The position numbers were made by a program, and so were the translations under genes. From Roseiarcus sp963835885 (GTDB taxonomy: Bacteria > Pseudomonadota > Alphaproteobacteria > Rhizobiales > Beijerinckiaceae), in contig CAWIHF010000029.1 in the NCBI GenBank assembly GCA_963835885.1, positions 1 to 64,000 on the forward strand: DNA of 64,000 nucleotides, written 5' to 3'. The notes beneath the pieces were generated by a model. The model worked only from the letters and a program-made list of their open reading frames with translations. It ran no database searches and was not told where the DNA came from. Shown piece by piece: positions 16,969-25,718 of this stretch (positions within the stretch are counted from its first letter, which is position 1; each line of letters begins with the position of its first letter).

Positions 16969-17616
16969 TCACGCCGCCTTGCGGCGCGCGATCTCCGCCC
17001 GGAACAACGGAACCTCGGTCGCAAGCGCCGCGGCGACGCTGGGGCGCGCGCGCATCCGCTCGAGATAGGCCTTCACGTTCGGATAGGCCGCGAGATCGAT
17101 CTCCGGCGTCGCCTGCGTCCAGTTGAGCAGGGTGGCGAGATAGGCGTCGGCGACGCTGAAGCTTTCGAGCAGGAACTCGCGGCCCGCAAGCCTGTCGTTC
17201 AGATAGGCGAGGCGCGAGGCGTATTTCTTCACGGTCCAGCCTTTGACCTCGGCGGGCGTCTCGCGGCCGAGCAGCGGCGTCATCAGGGCCTTGTGCAATT
17301 CGGTCGAGATGAAGCTCAGCCACTGGCGGAGCCTCGCGCGGCCCAAACGATCGGACTCGGGTGGCGCGAGCTTCGCCCCGGGAAAGGCGTCGGCGACATC
17401 TTGCAGGATCGCGGCGTTCTCGGTCAGCACGGTACCGTCGTCGAGGCGAAGCGCCGGCACATAGCCGAGCGGATTGATTGCGCGATAGTCCTCGCCGGTC
17501 GCCAGCACGCGTTTTGTGTTCGGGTCGACCTCGACCAGATCGACGTGCGCGTTCGCCTCGGCGAAGACGATGCGCGCCGACATCGAACAGGCGAGCGGGG
17601 AAAAGAACAGCTCCAT
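16969..17616 (-). CDS. Glutathione S-transferase
   Basis: A 215-residue bacterial (beta-class-like) GST. The N-terminal thioredoxin fold starts MELFFSPLACSMSARIVFAEA with the class Cys at residue 10, then the cis-Pro block INPLGYVPALRLDDG and the glutathione site LTENAAILQDVAD. The helical C-terminal domain contains FSVADAYLATLLNW. Length is typical. It is divergent from a TetR gene with about 80 bp between starts, so that regulator probably controls it. It likely detoxifies electrophiles; the substrate is unknown. Confidence 0.93.
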   Translation of the reverse strand: MELFFSPLACSMSARIVFAEANAHVDLVEVDPNTKRVLATGEDYRAINPLGYVPALRLDDGTVLTENAAILQDVADAFPGAKLAPPESDRLGRARLRQWLSFISTELHKALMTPLLGRETPAEVKGWTVKKYASRLAYLNDRLAGREFLLESFSVADAYLATLLNWTQATPEIDLAAYPNVKAYLERMRARPSVAAALATEVPLFRAEIARRKAA

Positions 17617-17696
17617 GTGATTCTCCCTGGTTCTTGTGTCTGGCTATTTATGTACCTTTTCGCATATAATAGACCGCGTCAAGAGTTTTGTTCGAC
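17617..17696 (+). promoter_or_regulatory. Divergent promoter region between GST and TetR genes
   Basis: A perfect -10 hexamer TATAAT lies at 17665-17670 on the plus strand. GGTACA occurs in opposite orientations on its two sides (as TGTACC at 17651-17656 and as GGTACA at 17699-17704, overlapping the TetR start codon), which is a plausible TetR half-site pair. Confidence 0.45.
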
Positions 17697-18362
17697 ATGG
17701 TACAAAAATCGGAGACCTCCGCCGACGCCCGCCCGCGCAGGCCGGGCCGTCCGCGCGCGTTCGAGGCGGACACGGCCCTCGCCCGCGCGATGGACGCCTT
17801 CTGGAAAGACGGTTTCGCCGCCACGTCGCTCGACGACATCAGCGCTGCGACCGGGCTGAACCGGCCGAGCCTGTACGGCGCCTTCGGCGACAAGCGCGCG
17901 CTCTACGTCCAGGCCTATAACCGCTACCGCGAGCATGTGCGCGAAGTGTTCGCGCCGCTGTTTGCGGAAACGACGCCGCTGCGCGACAAGCTGAGGCGCA
18001 TCCTTCTTGCGGCGCTCGATCTCTATCTCAGCGGCGAGGCGGGTCCGCGCGGCTGTTTCACCGTGCTCAGCGCATCCTCCGATGCGGTCGCCGATCCGGA
18101 GATCCGCCAGATTGTCAGCGAGGCGATCGACAATTCCGACCGGGCGTTCGAGCGCCTGTTCGAGGCGGCGCGGGCCTCGGGCGAACTTCCGGCCGACGCC
18201 GATCCCCGGCGCCTGGCGCGCACGGCTTCGGCCACGATCCATACCCTGTCCATTCGGGCCCGCGCCCGCATCTCGCGCGCCGCGATCGAACCGATCGTCG
18301 ACGACGCTGTTTTGACGATCTGCGGGCCGGCGAAGCCGAGCGCACGATCAATCGCCGAATAG
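17697..18362 (+). CDS. TetR-family transcriptional regulator
   Basis: A helix-turn-helix TetR repressor: ALARAMDAFWKDGFAATSLDDISAATGLNRPSLYGAFGDK, then a helical ligand domain ending near GPAKPSARSIAE. I chose ATG 17697 (MVQKSE) over the upstream TTG at 17688. The protein has an Arg/Pro-rich leader before the helix-turn-helix. It is divergent from the GST gene and probably its regulator. Confidence 0.92.
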   Translation: MVQKSETSADARPRRPGRPRAFEADTALARAMDAFWKDGFAATSLDDISAATGLNRPSLYGAFGDKRALYVQAYNRYREHVREVFAPLFAETTPLRDKLRRILLAALDLYLSGEAGPRGCFTVLSASSDAVADPEIRQIVSEAIDNSDRAFERLFEAARASGELPADADPRRLARTASATIHTLSIRARARISRAAIEPIVDDAVLTICGPAKPSARSIAE

Positions 18363-18459
18363 CGTACGAGGCCGCATTCACGGCTTGGTAAGCGCTGGTT
18401 CGCATAATCCGGCGAAAGCGCCTCGCCGCCACCGCCGGCGCGGAAAGTCTGGGTCGCCA

Positions 18460-18784
18460 ATGATCGTCGCCACGACCGAAAACGTCGCCGGGCATCGAAC
18501 CGTGCAGACGCTCGGACAATGTTTCGGGGTCGTCGTTCGCAGCCGGGGCCTCGGCGGCAACGTGATGGCGGGCCTGCGATCGATCGTCGGCGGAGAAATC
18601 CACGAATACACCCAGCTTCTCGAGGAGGCGCGCCGCCACGCCCTTTGACCGGCTTGTCCAGAACGCCACCGCCATGGGCGCCAACGCCGTCCTGATGATG
18701 CGCTACGACAGCGCCGAGATCGGCAATACGATGAGCGAGATCGTCGCCTACGGCACCGCCGCGGTGATCGAACGGGCGACGTGA
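18460..18784 (+). pseudogene. YbjQ/UPF0145 family protein, one frameshift
   Basis: Starts MIVATTENVAGHRTVQTLGQ and contains GLGGNVMAGLRSIVGGEIHEYTQLLEEAR, diagnostic of the YbjQ family. After GCCC at about 18644 the frame slips by one extra base and continues DRLVQNATAMGANAVLMMRYDSAEI and EIVAYGTAAVIERAT to a TGA at 18782-18784. Both halves together give the normal length of about 107 residues. YbjQ proteins form decameric rings of unknown function. The following small membrane-protein gene starts inside its stop codon region, so the two are coupled. Confidence 0.85.
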
Positions 18785-19023
18785 CCCGCTGCCTCGTCTT
18801 GTTCCTCTGGATCGTCGTCCCCGCCGCGCTTGTTCTGATCTGGCTCCTGTTCCGCTCCGGCGGCTACAAGCGGCGGCCTCTCGATGCGCCGCCGGGCCCG
18901 GGTTGGACCCTTAGCGGCGAACGTTTCGTGGATCCGCAGTCCGGCGTGTTGATCGAAGTCTGGTGCAACGCTCGCACCGGGGAGCGGGCTTACGTGCGGG
19001 CGCGTTCCGGCCAGCCGAACTGA
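18781..19023 (+). CDS. Small single-span membrane protein
   Basis: An 80-residue protein starting at GTG 18781, overlapping the end of the YbjQ gene. It has one N-terminal membrane helix (LVLFLWIVVPAALVLIWLLF), then a short soluble domain, PPGPGWTLSGERFVDPQSGVLIEVW, resembling small conserved proteins of this order. The function is unknown. The tight coupling to the YbjQ gene suggests they work together. Confidence 0.7.
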   Translation: MTRCLVLFLWIVVPAALVLIWLLFRSGGYKRRPLDAPPGPGWTLSGERFVDPQSGVLIEVWCNARTGERAYVRARSGQPN

Positions 19024-19113
19024 ACCGTCGCGTGAAAGGCTGCGTCCGCCGTCTTAATCTTTTCGCTCCGGAGCGCTAACCTCCCGCTCAGCCAACTCCG
19101 GGAGGAAAGCCGC

Positions 19114-19887
19114 ATGTCCACGCCGATCGGGAAATTCGTCTGGTACGAATATATGGGCGACGATCTCAAGGCCGCGGTCGATTTCTATACCCATGTTCTT
19201 GGCTGGACGGCGCAGGACGGCGGGATGGCGGATTTCGAATATCAGATCGTCTCGGCCGGAGGGACGCCGGTCGCAGGAATGATGACCATTCCCGCCGACG
19301 CCAGGGCCATGGGCGCGAAGCCGGCGTGGATGGGCTATGTCTGGGTTGAAGACGTCGACGCCGCCCTGCCGAAACTGATGGCGGCCGGCGGAAAGGTGTT
19401 CAAGGCGCCCTCGGACATTCCCGGCGTCGGTCGTTGCGCGCTGGTCGCCGATCCATATGGGGGAACCTTCATGCTCTTCCGCGACTCGGACGGCAATCCG
19501 CCGCCGCCCGCGGCGCCGGGAGCGCCGGGCACGGTCGGCTGGCATGAGTTGCACGCCGACGACGGCGCCAAAGCCTTCGCCTTCTATTCCGACTTCTTCG
19601 GCTGGAACAAGGACGGCGAGTTCGACATGGGGCCGATCGGCGTCTACCACCTGTTCAACACCCGCCATGGCGAGCATGGGGGCATCATGACCCGCATGCC
19701 ACAAACTCCGATGGCGTTCTGGCTCTACTATTTCAACGTCGACAGCGCCGACGCCGCGGCCGAGCGGATCGCCGCGCGCGGCGGCCGGATCATCAACGGC
19801 CCGCACGAGGTGCCCGGCGGCCAATGGATCGTGCAGGCGCACGACCCGCAAGGGGCGATGTTCGCCGTGGTGGCGCCGAAGCAGTAA
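19114..19887 (+). CDS. VOC family protein with two glyoxalase-like domains
   Basis: A 257-residue protein made of two vicinal-oxygen-chelate modules. The first has FVWYEYMGDDLKAAVDFYTHVLGW and GYVWVEDVDAALPKLMAAGGKVF; the second has VGWHELHADDGAKAFAFYSDFFGW and YYFNVDSADAAAERIAARGGRI. Ligand residues such as the His in WHELHADD are present in the second half. Its start follows GGGAGGAAAG. Relatives are described as glyoxalase/bleomycin-resistance-like; the actual substrate is unknown. Confidence 0.9.
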   Translation: MSTPIGKFVWYEYMGDDLKAAVDFYTHVLGWTAQDGGMADFEYQIVSAGGTPVAGMMTIPADARAMGAKPAWMGYVWVEDVDAALPKLMAAGGKVFKAPSDIPGVGRCALVADPYGGTFMLFRDSDGNPPPPAAPGAPGTVGWHELHADDGAKAFAFYSDFFGWNKDGEFDMGPIGVYHLFNTRHGEHGGIMTRMPQTPMAFWLYYFNVDSADAAAERIAARGGRIINGPHEVPGGQWIVQAHDPQGAMFAVVAPKQ

Positions 19888-20018
19888 CGGTCTCGCGGGC
19901 CTTACACAGGGACCCATTCCCCGCGAACAGTTCTCGCGTTCTTGGCTCCTCTGGCGCCCAATCGCTCGAAAAACACGAAGAATTCCAATGGGTCGCGGGC
20001 AAATTCCCGAGGCGGCGG

Positions 20019-20082
20019 AACAGGGAATTATTCGCCAAGAACAGAGGAATAAATGCGGCGAATGCCGCTGGAACAGGGAATA
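20019..20082 (+). repeat. GAACAGGGAAT repeat cluster
   Basis: GAACAGGGAAT at 20019-20029, GAACAGAGGAAT at 20040-20051 and GAACAGGGAAT at 20072-20082, with starts 21 and 32 bp apart. Reverse-complement copies lie at 14857-15185. The repeat lies between two genes in the same direction and is not coding. Confidence 0.6.
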
Positions 20083-20177
20083 CGCCGTAGGCGGCGACAG
20101 GGGTGTTCGGGCCGAGAGGAGTCGGGCGGCGCGGCTCGCGATGGAACTCCGCAAAACACAGCCAAAGGAGCGAACTG

Positions 20178-20537
20178 ATGCGCGTCATGGTCATCGTCAA
20201 AGCCACCAGCGATTCCGAAGCCGGCAAGATGCCGAGCCGCGAGCTCATCGCCGAGATGGGCACGTTCAACCAGGCGCTGATCGAGGCCGGGATCATGCTC
20301 GACGGCGGCGGCCTCAAGCCGACCAGCAAGGGCGCCCGCGTCGCCTTTTCCGACGCCGACCGCGCAGTGACCCAAGGCCCGTTCGGCGCCGTCGGCGAGC
20401 TCGTATCGGGTTACTGGATCTGGAAGGTCAAGGACCTCGACGAGGCGATCGACTGGGTCAAGCGCTGCCCCAATCCGATGCCCGGGCCCTCGACGACCGA
20501 AATCCGCGAGCTTTTGGAGATGGAGGATTTCGCCTGA
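20178..20537 (+). CDS. YciI-like (DGPF domain) protein
   Basis: A 119-residue protein of the YCII/DGPF family: MRVMVIVKATSDSEAGKMPS, LDGGGLKPTSKGARVAFSD, TQGPFGAVGELVSGYWIWKVKDLDEAIDW and MPGPSTTEIRELLEMEDF. The start at 20178 follows AAAGGAG. These ferredoxin-fold dimers often sit next to VOC proteins and ECF sigma factors. Here it follows the two-domain VOC protein. No sigma factor is in sight. The reaction is unknown. Confidence 0.9.
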   Translation: MRVMVIVKATSDSEAGKMPSRELIAEMGTFNQALIEAGIMLDGGGLKPTSKGARVAFSDADRAVTQGPFGAVGELVSGYWIWKVKDLDEAIDWVKRCPNPMPGPSTTEIRELLEMEDFA

Positions 20538-20826
20538 CGGCGCTCGCGGTCACGATCTTGGACACGTAATACGGATTTGGCAATTCGGTAAAGACGGTTC
20601 GGTAAAGACGGTCGCGTCACCGTAAGCCGGTAAACCGGGTGGGGAGTCGATCCGGCGTCCGGCCGCGCGGTCGCGGAGTATCAATCGGTTCTCAACAACG
20701 CGGCCTTCGGCGGGGCGACGCCGAGCGAGCCAAAGGCGACCTCGCCGGTCGATCCTCCGGTGCGCTATACTGGCCCGGCCAACACCGTCGCTGCTCCTTG
20801 TGAAGTTTGGCAATGCGAGCTTCGAT
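20538..20826. repeat. REP-like repeat and coding remnant between YciI and lectin genes
   Basis: A perfect 14-bp tandem TTCGGTAAAGACGG (20584-20597, 20598-20611) runs into a hairpin ACGGT-CGCGTC-ACCGT at 20608-20623. A close relative lies at 30515-30540 next to a RAYT transposase remnant. After it, the plus strand from about 20640 reads as a protein end (EYQSVLNNAAFGGATPS, PVRYTGPANTV) without a start, probably a gene remnant. Confidence 0.55.
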
Positions 20827-21771
20827 TCAATTCTTCGTCCAAATTGAACCATTGGACCATCGAATGGCGTTTGGAGGCTGAATCTGGCCCGTATACGTCT
20901 TGTCGTCGGGAAAACTTACCGAGATGGTCGAGGGATCAACCACCGACCCCTTTGCGTTGGGACGACCAAAAGCGGACATATCAACCAGGATCGACACACA
21001 CTGCGCCTGCCCGCACGCTGGTCCTTGGTAAATATGCGCGCTCCGGGGGCTCCCGTCGGTCCAATTGCCGTTCAGATCCATCTGGGTCCCTCGGTCCATA
21101 ACTTGCCAGAAATTCTGCGCCGGGTTGTTCGACGTGCAATGGTACTGCTGCAACTGGGCGCCGTCGGCTGAGGAGCCCCCTTTGACGTCCAAGCAGAGAT
21201 CGCTGTTGACGTTCCTTATCTTCAACGCGCCCGGGAAGTCGCCTGGTGAGGTGTACCAGACCATGCTGCGGGCACTGCTGTTGCGACATGTCCATTGCTG
21301 AACGACCGCCCCGTCGTTCTTTGCGCCGTCCCGGACATCGAGGCACAGGTTGATGGTGGAAGTGGTCACGCCCTGGGTCGTGACGATAAAGTTCTCGATG
21401 AAGAACCCTTGAGCGCCCAATTTGATGCAAGTGGGACAATACCACGGCGGCTGGCCGTTGTAGATGACATAGCCGAGCGGCTGGAACTGGTAGGACTGGA
21501 TGGTCGGGAGGTTGGGGTTGAAGGGGTCGCAACTGCGCTGTTGGATAAGCAGTCCGGCCCAGTCGCTGTGGCCGTCTTGTGCGGTCGGCTCGAAACACTT
21601 GTCGCTTCCGACATTGATCAGCGGGATAAAGAAGCTGATCACGGGGCACGTGGCGTTTTGGGTCGTCGATGGCGACAAGCAGTCGTCAGCGCTCGCCGGC
21701 GGCGACGTCCCGACGATCAGGGGAACAACAACGAAGCCCACTTTCGCCATTACGGATAGGAATGCACGCAT
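20827..21771 (-). CDS. Secreted ricin-type beta-trefoil lectin
   Basis: A 314-residue exported protein (signal MRAFLSVMAKVGFVVVPLIVG, cleavage near PPASA). It carries beta-trefoil repeats with Q-x-W-like ends: INLCLDVRDGAKNDGAVVQQWTC and SDLCLDVKGGSSADGAQLQQYHC, then QNFWQV. The C-terminal 80 residues (MDLNGNWTDGSPRSAHIYQ, VSFPDDKTYTGQIQ) look like a second small beta domain. It presumably binds carbohydrate outside the cell. It is the last of three same-strand genes with a 617-residue protein and another trefoil lectin, and the codon pattern is slightly less GC-rich than the neighbours. Confidence 0.85.
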   Translation of the reverse strand: MRAFLSVMAKVGFVVVPLIVGTSPPASADDCLSPSTTQNATCPVISFFIPLINVGSDKCFEPTAQDGHSDWAGLLIQQRSCDPFNPNLPTIQSYQFQPLGYVIYNGQPPWYCPTCIKLGAQGFFIENFIVTTQGVTTSTINLCLDVRDGAKNDGAVVQQWTCRNSSARSMVWYTSPGDFPGALKIRNVNSDLCLDVKGGSSADGAQLQQYHCTSNNPAQNFWQVMDRGTQMDLNGNWTDGSPRSAHIYQGPACGQAQCVSILVDMSAFGRPNAKGSVVDPSTISVSFPDDKTYTGQIQPPNAIRWSNGSIWTKN

Positions 21772-21855
21772 AGCTCGCCGTCCTAATGTTCAATTTCCCG
21801 AAAAGCTCTACCCTTGTTATCTGAATCACAGTGACGCCGTGGTCCTCGCCAAACA

Positions 21856-23709
21856 TCATTCGATCACCGGCGGCGCAATAAATACGATCCTGCCGAGCAA
21901 GGTGATGTTGTACCCGAGCCGGTAAATCCAGGCGTCGGAATCGCTCACCGCCAAATCGGCGTTGACGCCGGAGAAGAGGTTGCCTACCGGCTGTTTTGTC
22001 ACGATGTCCGTTCCGCTGTCGAAAGCGTTGGGGCGCCACACGTTCACGGCGTAGCCGGCGTTGATGGATTGGGCCTGATCGAAGATCGCACTCAAGGACA
22101 CGAACGGCGACCACTCGTCGAGCGCGAACCTCACGAGATAATCTTGGCCGGCCACGCCGGTCGGCCTCGGAATCCCGTACTGCGCGATGGCCCAGTTCAG
22201 CGGGCCGGACGTGGCCCCGGGCACGTCCGAACCCGCCATGTCCGGCTCGAACGACACGGTTTGCTGGTTCCAGCCGCCGCTGTTGTCGCCCCTCTGGTCC
22301 GCGATCACGACGCCGGAGAGAACGAGTAGCCATTTCTGCTGGATGATGGATTGCGGCGGCGCCTGTCCCACCGCCAGCGCGGCGGGGACGATGAGCCAAT
22401 TCTGCCCGGCGAACGTAGTCAGGAATTTCATGGCGTTAAACCTCCTGTAGCGGAGCAGCGCGGCGTGGTTGTCCACGCGCAAAGTCGGGGGGTTGGGGTG
22501 AAAAACGGTGTCGCGGGACCGCCGCCAAACCCAAGGATCGAATTGCGCCAGCGGGATCCAGCCTGCGCATTCCACGTTAAAGCCCGGGCCGCCTGACCCA
22601 TCGATCTCCCCGGCGAGATCGTTCTGCCGCCAAACGATGCGCAGGAACGTGTTCGCCAATCGGACAAAGAGCGATGGGTCGAGCGGCACGCGCTCGAGGC
22701 GCCCGGCGCGCGACAGCAGTGCGTCGATGCGAATCTGCGCGTCGAGAATGACGGCGAGGCACCCCAACTCGAACTGGGCGTGCGGGATGTCTTCCGGCCG
22801 GTCCCTCCCCTGGTAATGCCATTGCGTGTAGGGCGTGCCGTCGGAAAGCGTCTGAGCGCTGAAGTCCGCGACGCGGTAAGCGACGATCTTCGCCACGACA
22901 AGCGGCAATTCCACCGTCGCCAGTTGCAGGAGCTGAGGCGTCGCATCGCCCGATGCGCGATAGGCCGCGCTGTCGGCCGCCGGCGCCAACTCCGCCAACG
23001 CCTGAACCATCGCCAGATTTTCGTTGTAGGCGATCGGCTGGCCGGCGCCGGCGCGATATCCTTCGCAACTGTGCGCGTTCGAGGTGGATCCGTCGGCGCA
23101 ATGCAAGCCGCTGGCGCAGGTGAGGCTCGCGTACGCCAAGGGAAGATTGTAGAAGGCGTGCGGGTCCGCATCGACGAAATGCAGCTCCTGCCGGAACGCT
23201 TGGTAGGTCTCCAAGGCCGCCGTCACCAAGGCGACCGCTTGGTTCTCGAATTGAGGATATTGTGCCGGCCAGTCGAGGACGCGCCGCGCGAAGGCGGCCA
23301 TCGCATAGACGAACAGTCCGGACGTGCTGACGTCCGTGTTCCATTGGCAATCGCGGTCGTTGGTGATTCCGCCCCACGCCGGCATGACGCGGCCGCGAAA
23401 CGGATCGACCGGAAAACCACGCTTATCGTCGCGGTTCGCCAACAACGCGCCGGCGATGGCCCCCAAGCGGCTGAGATAGGTCGTGGCCCGCACCAGATCG
23501 AGCGGCGCCACCAGATCAACCATCTGCGCTAAAGCGGCCGTCATTTGCCCGATTTCCCAGTAGCCGGGCTTATGGACGCCGTCGAATTGCCCCGCGATCC
23601 CTTGGGCTTCCGCGGCGTCGGTGGCGGCGAAATAGCCCGAATGCAAGAAGAAGGTATCGGCGTCGGCCAGAACCGTCGCTGGGTCGTTTGCTTCACCGAT
23701 GGTCGTCAT
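21856..23709 (-). CDS. 617-residue unclassified protein, probable helical-toroid enzyme
   Basis: I do not recognise the family. The first 430 residues look like an alpha/alpha toroid: repeating amphipathic helices with aromatic and acidic motifs (PGYWEIGQMTAALAQM, DCQWNTDVSTSGLFVYAMAAF, AYNENLAMVQALAEL, HAQFELGCLAVILD), a layout shared by several polysaccharide lyases, epimerases and glycosidases. The last 190 residues are beta-rich (WLLVLSGVVIADQRG, TVSFEPDMAG, DAWIYRLGYNITLLGRIVFI). There is no signal peptide at the chosen start, unlike both neighbours. It is flanked by two secreted ricin-type lectins in the same direction, so a carbohydrate-related role is inferred. Confidence 0.7.
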   Translation of the reverse strand: MTTIGEANDPATVLADADTFFLHSGYFAATDAAEAQGIAGQFDGVHKPGYWEIGQMTAALAQMVDLVAPLDLVRATTYLSRLGAIAGALLANRDDKRGFPVDPFRGRVMPAWGGITNDRDCQWNTDVSTSGLFVYAMAAFARRVLDWPAQYPQFENQAVALVTAALETYQAFRQELHFVDADPHAFYNLPLAYASLTCASGLHCADGSTSNAHSCEGYRAGAGQPIAYNENLAMVQALAELAPAADSAAYRASGDATPQLLQLATVELPLVVAKIVAYRVADFSAQTLSDGTPYTQWHYQGRDRPEDIPHAQFELGCLAVILDAQIRIDALLSRAGRLERVPLDPSLFVRLANTFLRIVWRQNDLAGEIDGSGGPGFNVECAGWIPLAQFDPWVWRRSRDTVFHPNPPTLRVDNHAALLRYRRFNAMKFLTTFAGQNWLIVPAALAVGQAPPQSIIQQKWLLVLSGVVIADQRGDNSGGWNQQTVSFEPDMAGSDVPGATSGPLNWAIAQYGIPRPTGVAGQDYLVRFALDEWSPFVSLSAIFDQAQSINAGYAVNVWRPNAFDSGTDIVTKQPVGNLFSGVNADLAVSDSDAWIYRLGYNITLLGRIVFIAPPVIE

Positions 23710-23789
23710 CCTGACGCTCCTTCACTTTGGCCCGAGGGGCGGGAAGGCGCATGCCGTTCAACGCCTGCGCCGTTAGGGACGATACGCGA

Positions 23790-24258
23790 TCATCCCGGAG
23801 GGCGGTTCCTTTGTTGCTCGACGCCGCCCGTGCAGGAGCGCAGTTCCATCGGCAAGCCCTCCCCAGCGCCTGGCGTCGCGACGCAGTGGCCGAACGTGTT
23901 GGAGATTCCGGACGACAACAGGTTGTTGGTGATGCCATAGCTCCAATTCTCGTTGGTGACCGTGTTGCACGGCCATTGCTGGATGGGGGTTCGACGGCCT
24001 TGCCGCGGACTTTTGTCGTCACGCTTGCGGGCGCCAGCCATTGCTGCGCGACGCTCCCGTCCCAGGTCTGCTGAACGATGGCCACGATGGCCACGCCCCG
24101 GTCTGACGACCCGCCCCGCGGTTGCAAGCATTTTTCGCTCGACACGCTCACAAGTTTGACGATCAGGTCTTCGGCGTGCGCCGGCTGCGCGGCTGACATG
24201 CAGGCCGAGCAGGCAAACGCTGCGACCAAGGCCAGAGCGAATGGATAAGATTTCGCAT
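23790..24258 (-). pseudogene. Second secreted ricin-type lectin, two frameshifts
   Basis: It starts at ATG 24258 after GGGGAGG. One base appears to be missing in the A-run directly after the start codon, and the signal peptide continues in the next frame (SYPFALALVAAFACSAC, cleavage near QPAHA). Trefoil sequence follows: DLIVKLVSVSSEKCLQP, VQQTWDGSVAQQWLA. A second slip near 24000 leads to PIQQWPCN, ENWSYGITNNLLSSGI and LPMELRSCTGG, then a stop at 23790. It is about half the size of the lectin at 20827, one trefoil. Both slips are single missing bases, so the gene may be intact in the organism. Confidence 0.7.
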
Positions 24259-24569
24259 GTCCTCCCCTTTCTTGGTCCGCCGGTTGGTGCCGTTCCGCAA
24301 CTATCTACTCAACCGAACATCCACCGGATGGAGGCCAAGTAATCACGGCCTCCTGAGAATTTCCTTGTATAAAAACACTCTATTTTCGACAAGGTCCGCT
24401 GCCGAAAGCTCAGGCAATAAGCATGACCTTGGTTTTTAGTCATTATTTCAGTATTGATTGAATGTCTGTGACGGAGATCACACACCGTAAGGTCGATGCC
24501 TGAAAAGACGTCGCCGAACCTCGACGGCGGCCTCGCACCGGCCGTCGTCGATCCGTCAGTGTCAAACTG
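24259..24569. other. About 310 bases upstream of the lectin cluster, no gene seen
   Basis: The stretch is visibly AT-richer than its surroundings near 24350-24460 and should hold the promoter of the lectin cluster reading left. The open frame at 24257-24439 has no domain or signal. No clear promoter hexamers stand out to me. Confidence 0.4.
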
Positions 24570-24824
24570 TCAGTATTGATCGTAGTGGTGGTGATAGCGG
24601 TGATAGGCGTAGCCGCGATGATAGCGTCTGTGATTGGTCACCGAGTTTCCGATTGCCGCGCCGCCGACGCCGCCCACGACCGCGCCGACCGGTCCGCCAA
24701 CAACGGCCCCGGCGACAGCGCCGCCGACCGCTCCAGTTACCGTGCCGCCTTCGTCGGCAAAGGCAATTTGCGACGAGGCGCAGATTAACACCGCAACCGA
24801 AAGAGCAATAATCATTCTGGACAT
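24570..24824 (-). CDS. Small secreted glycine-zipper protein with His/Tyr-rich tail
   Basis: An 84-residue protein starting at 24824 after AGGAGG (MSRMIIALSVAVLICASS signal, cleavage near AFADE). The middle is a glycine zipper (GAVGGAVAGAVVGGPVGAVVGG), and the tail is rich in His, Tyr and Arg (HRRYHRGYAYHRYHHH). Glycine-zipper proteins insert into or span membranes as helical oligomers; the tail could bind metal. The function is not known. The open frame begins 57 bases further upstream but lacks a ribosome site. Confidence 0.75.
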   Translation of the reverse strand: MSRMIIALSVAVLICASSQIAFADEGGTVTGAVGGAVAGAVVGGPVGAVVGGVGGAAIGNSVTNHRRYHRGYAYHRYHHHYDQY

Positions 24825-24881
24825 AGAGACCTCCTGGGATTCGGCGTAACGCGCCGTGCCTCTTTGCCGGTTAGTCTTCAA

Positions 24882-25277
24882 ATGGACCGAGCGGTAAGGG
24901 TCGGAATCTACTCAGAGCGGCGCTTTGCCGCGTCGACGGTTGCGGCCTCGAAGCAACCATGGTGGCCGTCCGCGCCACAAGCCGCGGACTCATGGGGGCA
25001 GGCATAATCATCGCATCATGCGCCCTGATGAGATTTCAATCGATCGGCCGGCGCGATCAATCTGGGCGCAATTCCTGCGCAGCGCGAAGCGCGGCGTCAG
25101 CCTTCCCGGGCGGAGGATTCGGCCATGCCAAGGAAATGGCGGGTCGCCGGCGTCCAGCCCGTCGTGGCGAGCGACGATTCCAGGATCGGAACCTGCTCTA
25201 GCGTAAGATGAGTATTTTCCGAACCTATCGCAGCTTTGCGACATCAGCCACGTTCTATGTTGACCTTGGAGGTTCAA
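24882..25277. other. About 400 bases without a supportable gene
   Basis: Open frames on both strands (24925-25206 plus, 25008-25277 minus) have arginine-rich composition typical of out-of-frame GC-rich DNA and no domain. GGAGG at 25266 belongs to the following BA14K gene. Confidence 0.4.
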
Positions 25278-25718
25278 ATGAAGAATTTCTTGTGGGCCGG
25301 ATTCGGCATCGCGACGACACTATTGATTCTGTCCGCACCCGCCTCGTCGCAGGGCCTTTACGGCGCAGGCCACCCTCGCGTGGGTCATAGTTATGCTGGT
25401 CACCGCCCGGCGCGATCTCAATATCATTATCGCGGCTATGCGCACGGTCAGAGCCGGGGATATGGCGTTGGGGCCGGCGTCGCCGCCCTAGCGGCGAGCG
25501 CACTAATCGGTGGGGCCATCGCTTCTCAGAACCAGGGCTACTATCCCGCTGAGACTTATCCTGTCTATGCGGATCCAGGATACGGGTATAACGACGCCGC
25601 ACCCGCAGTTTATGACAACGGCGGTTCCATCGCGTACTGCGAACAGACTTACAGGTCGTACGATCCCGCCAGTGGGACCTATCTTGGCTACGACGGGTTT
25701 CGGCATCCTTGTCCATAA
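25278..25718 (+). CDS. BA14K-like secreted protein
   Basis: A 146-residue protein with a signal peptide (MKNFLWAGFGIATTLLILSAPASS), a His/Tyr/Gly-rich central region, a short hydrophobic helix (GVGAGVAALAASALIGGAIA), and the BA14K signature at the C-terminus (CEQTYRSYDPASGTYLGYDGFRHPC). The start at 25278 follows GGAGG. BA14K is an immunoreactive envelope protein first described in Brucella and is common in Rhizobiales. A lectin-like activity has been proposed for the family. Confidence 0.88.
   Translation: MKNFLWAGFGIATTLLILSAPASSQGLYGAGHPRVGHSYAGHRPARSQYHYRGYAHGQSRGYGVGAGVAALAASALIGGAIASQNQGYYPAETYPVYADPGYGYNDAAPAVYDNGGSIAYCEQTYRSYDPASGTYLGYDGFRHPCP

Noticed and set aside
24257..24439. 60-codon frame upstream of the lectin cluster
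   Set aside because: No ribosome site, no domain, and it overlaps the start region of the lectin gene on the other strand.
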